From: Physocladia obscura
Taxonomy: Eukaryota; Chytridiomycota; Chytridiomycetes; Chytridiales; Chytriomycetaceae
Length of the DNA: 16,180 nt
Assembly: GCA_027596945.1 (NCBI GenBank)
Contig: JADGJH010000223.1
Coordinates: forward strand, 8,304 to 24,483
Direction of reading: 5' to 3'
Part shown: in pieces, positions 1-7,361 of the stretch
Layout: every line of letters starts with the position of its first letter
How positions within the stretch are numbered: the first letter of the stretch is position 1
Notes under the pieces: generated by a model
Seen by the model: only the letters and a program-made list of their open reading frames with translations
What the model was told of the DNA's origin: nothing
Databases searched by the model: none
Position numbers and translations under genes: made by a program

Positions 1-534
1 GATAAAACATTGCTTACAGAGACGACAAAAGTCGTAAAGGCCTTCAAAGACTGGACAGTCATCGACACCGACGTTAAAACGCGACAAAAATTTCGAAAAG
101 GCGTTAGCGTTGTCAGGAGTTACTCTGCGCAGAAACTCAATGTAGTCTTCTGAGTGGAATTCAGTCATTTCGGCGTCAGTAGCTCGTCGTTGAGTGTAGC
201 ACGACATTTTCTTGTGCATTCCATAGCCAACAATCAAATTATGAGCGAGACTGATGGTTTTGGATTACAATGTGAAACCGAAAATTGGGCAAGTACCCCA
301 TGCGTGCCGGCTTCATTGGATGACCTTCACCATAATGGAACTTTGCGGTAGTTTCTTAATTAGATTGATGTCGAAAGCATGATGCAGTGGATTTAATACT
401 AAGCAAAGCAAGTGCAAAAAGAAACGAAACACACCGTTGAAGAAATAAGCCACGCGGTCTTTTTCTGATGCCGTTAGATTGACATTAATTGAAGCAGCGG
501 GCCCGGGTCCGGCTGTTGTAGTCCAACTACTCAT
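1..534 (-). CDS. Class I histone deacetylase (RPD3/HOS2/HDAC3 type), N-terminal part, cut by the window edge
   Basis: Zinc-dependent lysine deacetylase acting on histones, normally in a nuclear corepressor complex. Seen exons on the minus strand: 534..435, 354..297 and 250..18. The introns 355..434 (80 nt) and 251..296 (46 nt) are GT-AG, and a third donor (GTAAGC) starts at 17, so bases 1-17 are intron. The spliced protein shows the family N-terminal landmarks in order: RVAYFF, FHYGEGHPMKP, LAHNLI, GYGMHKKM, EFHSEDYIEFL, RVTPDN, CPVFEGLYDFC. The catalytic His-His and zinc ligands lie beyond the left edge. The first ATG is at 534, followed by about 25 low-complexity residues. Oddities: the usual DPDVGN-like stretch before FHYG reads NETTAK (exon junction), and the FNVG-DDCPVF motif carries one extra residue (FNVGVDDCPVF). 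It is head to head with the SGNH-fold gene. The family is certain; which class I subgroup is not. Confidence 0.88.
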
Positions 535-604
535 CTCACTTAATCTTTGTGTTTTGGACTTTTTTTTTGTTGAAACCAAACCAGTTCATTTTCCTTCAAG
601 CTCC
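535..604. promoter_or_regulatory. Short divergent promoter between histone deacetylase and SGNH-fold gene
   Basis: Only 70 bp separate the two start codons. The plus strand is pyrimidine-rich with a run of nine T near 561-569. No TATA box is visible. Promoter function is inferred from the head-to-head arrangement only. Confidence 0.45.
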
Positions 605-1788
605 ATGTTTGAGCCGCTCTTTGCATTCTTTGCGCTCATTAATGATTGGTATTTGACGCTGGTTGCATGGCTAACACAGGTGTGTTTTCAGTTATTCTTC
701 GGACTTGGTACCTGCTAAAGGAAAATAACGACATTTCGAATTGCCCCAGGAGTTCTTTTGCAATACGCCGCACTTTACTTCACGTGGTGGTAAATTTTCG
801 CACAAAATTGCCGTTATTGGTGCGCATCCTGTTTTCCCTTGTTTTCTTCTCACTCATATTGGCCGGATGAAATGAATTTCATCCATTCAGGTGACGACTT
901 TGCATTCGGAAAAGGCGACAACTCCAGACTTGGCTCTCCTCCAGGTGTGTATGAATATTGTTATGTGATTTCCCTGTTTTACCCATTCAATTGCTTTTAT
1001 TCAGGTGTTGCCAAACATTTATGCCACAAAATTATGAACGAACGAAAAGTGAAACATGTCTGGCAGTTTTTCAATCAAGGAATTATTGGATCGAATTCAA
1101 GAGACTGGTTATTTATATTATTTTCTTTTATATAATCTGATTTTATTTGCCTTGGGGATTTCTTCCGCAAAATAGGCTTCCGCGCAGTAACTTGATCATC
1201 AATCATGATAGGGTAGGAAAAAAAAATTTGTTTGAAAAAGTCTTTTCCAGCAAAAATACGGAATCTGTTGAAGTCGTTATTATATTTCTCGGATTTAACG
1301 ATAGTGCTGCCGCAATTCCGCCCGAAGAGACTGTGCAAAATATTGTTTCGATTTGTCGCGTTCTGAGGAATCTCGGAAAAGATGTCTGGCTTTCCACGAT
1401 CTGTAACCTTGGCGATAAAACTCGTGGGTTTTCCGACGCTCTAATCGAAGGAAATTTGAGAAGAAATGAGGGACTTATTGAGTACTTAAAAAACGAGGGC
1501 AAGAAGGACGGCGTTTTGGCTGGTCCCAGAATCGATGCTGAGTCGTATGAATTTCGGACCAAAGATTTCTTAACACCTGACGGCATTTACTTCAACAACA
1601 AGGTTTTTTTTAAATTTTTAAATTTTTTAGGGGGGGTTTTTTGCATGAATTATTTGTTTTTTCTTTTCCCATAATTTATTTTGTAATTTTAGGGATATTT
1701 GAAGCTTTCTAAAGACTTTTGTGACTTAATCGCCACCAGCTTGGTCAAAAGAGAATTTGATGCCATGAAATCCTTGCTTGGCTTTTGA
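605..1788 (+). CDS. SGNH/GDSL-hydrolase-fold protein with altered catalytic residues
   Basis: Six exons: 605..679, 750..819, 891..944, 1005..1107, 1176..1602 and 1693..1788. All five introns are GT-AG (60-90 nt) and phases match, giving 274 residues. Residues 1-25 are hydrophobic and may be a membrane anchor or signal. The SGNH blocks are recognisable: block I KIAVIGDDFAFGKGD (residues 44-58), block II WQFFNQGIIG with the conserved Gly (86-95), block III IFLGFND with the conserved Asn142, and block V TPDGIYFNNKGY (about 234-245). The nucleophile Ser of block I GDS is Asp51, and the His of block V DxxH is Tyr239, so a hydrolase of the usual mechanism is not expected. A binding or structural role is one inference; a frozen alternative mechanism is another. 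The fold assignment is strong, the function unknown. Confidence 0.82.
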
Positions 1789-1819
1789 AAAACACAAATA
1801 TATTTTTTGAAGCAAATGC

Positions 1820-1825
1820 AATAAA
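1820..1825 (+). terminator. Poly(A) signal AATAAA of the SGNH-fold gene
   Basis: AATAAA begins 32 bases after the stop codon ending at 1788, in an AT-rich stretch. Its position is typical for a eukaryotic polyadenylation signal. Confidence 0.45.
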
Positions 1826-1895
1826 CCGTTAATCTATTTTCTTCCTGTATAAAATATTACCAATTTTTGACAGCGTTGCGCTGCCAATTCAAAGA

Positions 1896-2330
1896 TTGAA
1901 AAACGACTGGACAAGCAGGCAACGATTGTCCAAAATGAGAAATATATTTTCGTCGCAAAAAAACAATCGTCACAAATGTTGCCACAGCCGAGCTGATGGA
2001 GGAACTCGCATTCACTGTTTATATGGATATTTCTTTCGAAGAAAACATATGACAAAGCTAGCAACCATCTTTGGTAAGCCTGTACCTACCATCCACAGAT
2101 TGGATACTCAATGCAGAAATGGTGGTGGTGTTTCAAGAGTAACCTGCAAACGAAAAGAATATTCAAAGAAGATTGTCTTTTTATTATCACTGGCTAACGG
2201 CTTTCTTGGAAGAGTGCACTTGATTGCTCGTTGCGATGATTCAAAGCAAAAAAGAAAAGAATTGCATTGAAAATATTTAGTGACTCAACAATAGCAATAA
2301 TCATTTCTGGTGCAGTAATACTAGATTATG
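1896..2330 (+). pseudogene. Possible decayed Tc1/mariner-like transposase fragment
   Basis: The longest frame (1896-2270) contains a helix-turn-helix-like stretch, FFRRKHMTKLATIFGKPVPT followed by IHRL, then a basic segment (CKRKEYSKK). This is the usual order at the N-terminus of Tc1-type transposases: a DNA-binding HTH, then a basic linker. In the next frame near 2195-2215 the residues AFLEE appear, as in the FLDE segment that often follows in these enzymes. That would need a frameshift. No DDE catalytic segment or terminal inverted repeat was found. The match is a resemblance judged by eye; an unrelated chance frame is possible. Confidence 0.28.
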
Positions 2331-2802
2331 GAATATAAGAATCGCATTTTTTTCATTTCAACTCGAGAGGGCAACATTAACTTTTTCTCCAATTTTCAAG
2401 CGATGGGCAAATTTATCATATTCGGGTTTTGTTTTGTTTGGAAATCCACCTTTCCGATCCGGAGAAAAGTTTTTCTGACAGAATCAATAAATTTGTTGAT
2501 AAGGCATTGAATTTTAGCGAAGAAGAAAAACTGTAAGTTGCTGCCGTTTTGTTTTTTTTTTTCAGTGATTAGGGTCTCCCAAGATTTCCAACGCCCTGCA
2601 TCATGACTCATTTGAAAAAATTAATAAAAATTGTGTCAAGCCCGAAGTCTAGATTTTTTTCCTACAGTGACTCAATTCATAGTACTCAATCTTACCAAGT
2701 TCCATTCATAAGATACATTTTATTCCTATTTTACAAATGAAAGAAAGTTCCAACAAACAGAGCAAAAGAAGAAGAAAAAACAGCAGAAGACAAAAAGAAC
2801 GA

Positions 2803-3505
2803 TCAGTCAATCAACGAAGAAATAGAGACCCTGCGTATAACTCCATAATCTTGGCTATTAGACAAGAATTTACTATACGGTGCTGTCGGTGACAGAGTTA
2901 ACTTGTGGAGAGAAGGGGAATTTTCACACGGATCGACGCAAACTATACCACTACTGCAATTGTCGACTCTTTCAGAGACAGGTGCTGCCAAAGTTTGACC
3001 CGGGATTAATGTATTTAGACTGTCTGCGAGTGTATGCTTGATGGCAGATGGTGGTTTTGTTGAGTATGAACAAGCGAGTGTGGACTCGGAGAAAAGCTTT
3101 CGACGGTGGGATTTAACATGCTGCCTAAGGCACCAAAAAAATTAAGTCGGTATTAGAAACAAAAAAAATACGAAAAATCGATCGATTGATGGAAACGAAA
3201 AATCAAAAAAACAAAAAAAAACCGTACATTGCATTATCAGCTCTAAAAAAAGTTCGTAGGCAGCCTTCTACGTTGCATGAGAAAAGTTTGAATCCTATGT
3301 GTATTTTTGAATGGCGGGAGAGGTGGCCACTGTTGAAAAATAAGAAATCATTATATCAAAACCAAAGAGGTAGTGATCGGAATAGATGCCTTGTGCTGAA
3401 GTCTTTGCCACAAGATGGATAATTGCATTTGTATCGTTTGACAGCTAGTTTGCCTATGTCTGACGTGACACTCATGGATGGTATTGCGACTTGCAAAAAA
3501 TGCAT
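2803..3505 (-). CDS. Two-finger C2H2 zinc-finger protein, NRG1-type (paralogue A)
   Basis: Predicted DNA-binding regulator of 179 residues. Exons on the minus strand: 3505..3390, 3329..3228 and 3124..2803; total 540 nt, in frame. Finger 1 starts KCNYPSCGKDFSTSGHLSRH (C27, C32, H45, H49). Finger 2 is CNVEGC, then FFRADNAMQHVKSH (C57, C62, H75, H79). Spacing is C-x4-C-x12-H-x3-H with a seven-residue linker. The STSGHLxRH and RxDNxxQH signatures are those of fungal NRG1-like regulators. The 100-residue C-terminal tail is Ser-rich without a known domain. Intron 2 (3125..3227) is GT-AG; intron 1 (3330..3389) seems to begin GCATCT, a GC-AG intron. ATG 3505 was chosen; ATG 3475 is an in-frame alternative. 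It lies in tandem behind paralogue B. Targets are unknown. Confidence 0.8.
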
Positions 3506-4049
3506 TTGAACGAAATTTTGTGCCTCTTTCGGAAAAGCTCGGAATATGTTTCGGAACAGTTTTTTTGAGGGTCATTCATTTCATTTGGAAAATTTGTTTG
3601 GTTCTGCAGAATTCAAAGATTTCATTTCAACCGAGCAAGATGGAAAGAAATTTAAAAGATTTTTTTGCATGGTTTGTTAAAAAAAATCATAGATTCCAAA
3701 ATTGTTCGTATCGAAAACAACCAAAAAAACAGTGTCAGCAACCCTGATTAACAAAAATTTCCCATTTCGGGCAAATTCGGATCACAAGAAATTCAGAATT
3801 GGCACATGGTCGATCAGGGGTGCAACTCCCAATTTTATTGATGACTAAGGGGACGGCAGAAAGCTATTCAGGTCAGGAAGAATGAAGCAGAGTGAAATCA
3901 ATCAAAACGATCATTTTTTTCAAAGCAGGGTGCTTTTTATAGTTTCATTGATCTTTATATATAAATTACATTTAGACACCACATATGCCCAAACATGAAT
4001 GTATGGACACCAAAAAAAAAAAAGCGCAATCCAGCTGGTAGTAGCATTG
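3506..4049. other. Spacer between the two zinc-finger genes
   Basis: About 540 bp, AT-rich, with several A/T runs. It should hold the 3' untranslated region of paralogue B (stop at 4050) and the promoter of paralogue A (start at 3505). A TATATATAAA-like stretch lies near 3956-3965, but it is about 450 bp from the nearest downstream start, so its role is doubtful. Short open frames here show no recognisable family. Confidence 0.5.
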
Positions 4050-4904
4050 TCATTCAAGCAAAGCCATGATGGAGATTTTGCCGGCCGACGATGGAATAGG
4101 AGACAGCGAACTTGAGAAATCAGCAATTTTGGCGAAGATGGGCACTGAGATTAAGGGAGAGAACGGCGGCGAGGAAACAGATTTTTCTCGAGCCGATGGC
4201 GTGGGACAGTTGGGACCAATGTTCGTATGCAATTCGGGCGATTGGGTGGTTTCGCAAGAGTCGTGGCAACCGGTCAAAAGCGAAGCAAAATGACAAATGG
4301 AGGGCGTTTCGTTGGCAGAAGGAACACAAGTTGGAAAAGTGGAAGAAGCGAAAGAAACGCAGCAAGCCGACTCGGAAACTATTAATACCGAACCGGATCC
4401 TGAATCTGAAGCGGAACAAAAACTCAACTCTTCTTGGTCGCCGTCAAATTCTGTCCCGCATACTCCACCCGCAATCGCCTGGAATGCCACAACGCGCTTC
4501 CGGTGGGACTTGCTGTGCTGTCTACAAAGTTGTTGATCCCATGAGTCTCTGAATTTCCATGTTTTATAAACAACTCACAATGCATTGTCTGCTCGGAAAA
4601 AAGCCCGCATGCAGCCTTCTACATCGCAAATATACCGTTTCAGTCCTACGTGTATCCGCCCGTGTCGCGACAGATGCCCGCTGAATTAAAGTCATTTGGT
4701 AAATGTTTTGGAAATCACTGCAGCACCGTGAAATCACAGGCCAACGATATCACTGTGCCTTGATCTTGCTATTTACCTGGTGCTAAAGTCCTTTCCACAT
4801 GTTGGAAATGTGCATTTGTGCCGCCGTTTGCTGGGCTGTTTGACTGACGGCATCAAACTGTCAGTGGCGAATGTCTCAATTACAGTCAAATGCTCTTGTT
4901 GCAT
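4050..4904 (-). CDS. Two-finger C2H2 zinc-finger protein, NRG1-type (paralogue B)
   Basis: Predicted DNA-binding regulator of 233 residues. Exons on the minus strand: 4904..4777, 4680..4579 and 4521..4050; total 702 nt, in frame. Introns 4681..4776 (donor GTAAAT) and 4522..4578 (donor GTGAGT) are GT-AG. Finger 1 starts KCTFPTCGKDFSTSGHLSRH (C31, C36, H49, H53). Finger 2 is CDVEGC, then FFRADNALQHSKSH (C61, C66, H79, H83). A basic patch (KQPSKRRHK) precedes finger 1. The 145-residue tail is rich in Ser, Pro, Glu and Thr, as in regulatory or activation segments, but has no named domain. The frame upstream of ATG 4904 closes at a TGA 16 bases away, which supports this start. Both introns fall at the same codons and phase as in paralogue A, so the two arose by tandem duplication. 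Confidence 0.83.
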
Positions 4905-5265
4905 TTTTTTTTCCTTCACTCAATTTTTTTTTTTGCTTTTTCTTCTTTTTGAGAACATGACTTTGGGGTGTCATGACGAATATTTTCTTCCGAATGTTAT
5001 GGCGTGTTATCATCCTAACGCTTATTTTTTAACCTGATTTCTAATTTATACAATTTCTTCGAGGATTTGTGTCCAGCATGCGGTTAATCCCGCATTTTCG
5101 TTTTTGAGTTTGCCAATATAGATGAATCATCAAAGGGGCACATGATCAAAGAAAAACACTTCTGAATTTTCGTGTGTCATCAAAAATTCTTGAAATAATA
5201 TTCTAATGAAAACTTAAATAAAAAATAGAAAAAAATTGGCCAAAACAGACAACAACAAAGAAATT
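4905..5265. other. Spacer between phosphatase 3' end and zinc-finger paralogue B start
   Basis: AT-rich, with T runs at 4904-4912 and around 4924-4935. It presumably holds the promoter of paralogue B and the 3' untranslated region of the phosphatase. A small hairpin, ATGCGG-TTAATC-CCGCAT, lies at about 5079-5096 (six-base stem, six-base loop). No gene was seen. Confidence 0.5.
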
Positions 5266-6310
5266 TCACTTTTTAGAAAACCAACTCTTCATGAATCCTT
5301 TCGCCCCCATTCCAGCTCCAAACGTCCCATTTCCATCCGAAACAGCCTCCAAAGCAGACTCTGAAAAGTCTTCTCCATTTATACTCATTCTTGGACTCGC
5401 ATCTCCCAAAACCAACACAGCAGCAGGAGCATCCTTCTTTCCACCACCAAATCCAAAAATCGTACCACCTTTCTTTCCGCCAGTGACCCCTCCCACGCCA
5501 CCGCTAATATTACCGCTACCCGAACTTCCATGAACAAGACTCACTTTTTTGGCATATATCCGTTTATATGACTCCACAAGATAGTTGAGCTGCACACTGT
5601 TAAATGCGCCGCGACGACGAGCACGCACATACTCAACAGCCTCAATTGATGTCATACCGGATTCAATCAATGCCATAGCAATGAGTATAGGTGCTCGACC
5701 GAGTCCCGCGACACAATGAACACCCTGAAGTTGTAATGTATTATTTAAAAATCTGAAAAACCAAAACAAACCACTGCTGGAACTCCATTCGTACTAGCAT
5801 CTCCTTGATACACATTAGCTCCCAGAATTCCACCCGGGAATCTACTATTGCAAAGATTCAGGAACGCCGTGATGATTTGCTGCGGAGGAATCGTACCATC
5901 TGCAAACGGCATTTCATGAAGATGTATCCCTGTTGCTTCAACGGGTTCTGTCGGATATGACGGCTCACATACGCGGACAATATCGCAGACTTTTCGAGTC
6001 ATCAATTCCTGGAATATAAATACAAATAACATGTTAGAAATAGGCACAAAAGAATGATTCAATAACTTACCTCCAAATATAAATCCAAGTTGGATTCAGT
6101 TGGTGCATCGAAAACAACAAAACGCATATTTTTGTATTCGATTGTGGTCATAACCCTGTTCATCGGGATATGATTCTGTCTTGGAATTCTGGCACTATTA
6201 AAAGTCGGACTGGGGGTTGCAGGTGGTGCAATCTTTGTAGGAACAAGATTATTCACTGAAGCTGTTGTTGAAGCTGGTGGTGTAATGACAGTTTGTACTG
6301 TTGATGACAT
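5266..6310 (-). CDS. PRL-type (PTP4A) protein tyrosine phosphatase with extended ends
   Basis: Dual-specificity-like cysteine phosphatase of the PRL family. Exons on the minus strand: 6310..6071, 6008..5772 and 5724..5266. Introns 6009..6070 (62 nt) and 5725..5771 (47 nt) are GT-AG, phase 0. The protein is 311 residues; animal PRLs have about 170. Residues 1-45 are a Thr/Pro/Ala-rich leader. The core starts near residue 46 ([20 protein letters not shown]). The candidate general acid is Asp117 in PFADG (PRL usually WPFDDG). The P-loop is [11 protein letters not shown] with Cys163 and Arg169, preceded by about 20 extra residues compared with animal PRLs. After the core come a Gly/Lys-rich segment and the end [10 protein letters not shown]. 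There is no C-terminal CaaX box, so the prenylation that anchors animal PRLs at membranes seems absent. The family is secure; the altered localisation is inferred. Confidence 0.9.
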
Positions 6311-7361
6311 GGCTGGTTTTAGTGGTGACTGGTTTTGAAATAGTGAGCAAATATATATATTTCTATATTTATAATTTGTTTCTTGTCAAAAGCAATGTCG
6401 TTGTATGTCTTGAAAAATTATCTGGTCATTTTATGCGACCAAACTTCAGTAATTTGAAAAAAAATATTTTTCAAGCGTCAGTAAATAGAAGAAAAGATTT
6501 TACCCGGGGTCAGAGTCCTCGGTAATCAACAGGCCAGAGTTCAGTTTTGGAGTTGAGTGGTTCTTTGTAAAACAAAGGTTGGCTACAGGAAGTCTTGGAG
6601 TGTTGTTGTTGTTAGCGAACGAGGAGTGTTTCGAGTATTTGTTGTGGGTGTTTTGGTCAAATTCAAAGGAAACAAATGGCGGTCTATGGCTTGGGTCGTC
6701 CGTCATTCGTTAGCACGCGGCAATAGTGGTTCCAGTCGCGTCGATGTTCGGCTGCAACTAAGTTTGTTTTCTTTTTTCGTACGGTTACAGTGCTTGTTTG
6801 TATTGTTTTTGTTGTTGGAGATCACGTTGATTTCGTCAATGATTATTCCTTCTCGTTTAGTTTGACGTCAAATCGAAATTGGGTTAAGGAACAAGCAACA
6901 CAAAATGCTGAAAACAATGATTCCCAAAGTGTAACTTTTCGATCCGCCAAATAAAATAATGAGTCTCGAAACAAATCTTCCGATGACTATACGGACTGTA
7001 TCTGGATGCTATGCAATTTGGCTCATCAGGAGAATACTAAATCTCCGCGACAGCAACAGCTCGAAGCTTACTGACCGACGACAGCAAGTAACTATCTAGT
7101 TTCAGACGCTTCGCTCAATTTCGATACTTTGCTAGCTGTTTGTTGGCTCTGAGTCTCCAAACCCTTTTCGCTTGTTTCATTCCTCACCTTTGATTTGTGA
7201 GATTTTTTTTTTTTTTTTCTAGAGTTCAAGAGTTCTCCACCCCTGACCTAAAGCAGCAGCTAAAGTAAAAATAATATGAAGGTGAAGAAAGATTCAAATA
7301 AAGGAAAATCTGAGATCACAGGAATCTATTTCGTTCAGCCACTAGTGTATTTGGAAAGCAA
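6311..7361. other. About 1 kb between phosphatase start and receptor 3' end, unassigned
   Basis: This holds the phosphatase promoter (right of 6310) and the 3' flank of the receptor gene (left of 7362). A run of 16 T lies at 7203-7218. Two weak coding-like stretches exist and are discussed in the findings. One is an Asn-rich minus-strand frame with ATG at 6706, ending in GGGTAA at about 6500. The other is a plus-strand frame from about 6727 to 7075 with one in-frame TAA and a hydrophobic segment. Neither matches a family I can name, so no gene is called. Confidence 0.4.

Larger units (their letters stand above)
1789..2802. other. About 1 kb between SGNH-fold gene and zinc-finger gene, no confident gene
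   Basis: AT-rich, with scattered short open frames on both strands. The only stretch with recognisable protein character is the possible transposase relic at 1896-2330, listed separately. The right end presumably holds the 3' untranslated region of the minus-strand zinc-finger gene that stops at 2803. No RNA gene was seen. Confidence 0.5.

Noticed and set aside
1203..1586. 127-codon minus-strand frame
   Set aside because: It is antisense to the large fifth exon of the SGNH-fold gene and has no recognisable domain.
3955..3966. TATA-like sequence
   Set aside because: It is about 450 bp from the nearest suitable start codon and lies in AT-rich spacer, so a promoter role cannot be supported.
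4066..4536. Acidic plus-strand frame starting with two ATG codons (one internal TGA), and an overlapping 146-codon plus-strand frame at 4112
   Set aside because: They lie antisense to the last exon of zinc-finger paralogue B. That minus-strand frame joins in phase to two canonical C2H2 fingers, while the plus frames match no family and one is interrupted.
3230..4890. Two similar DNA stretches (about 3230-3500 and 4590-4890), first taken for a dispersed repeat
   Set aside because: The similarity is the coding sequence of the two zinc-finger paralogues on the minus strand, with intron sequence dropping out of the match.
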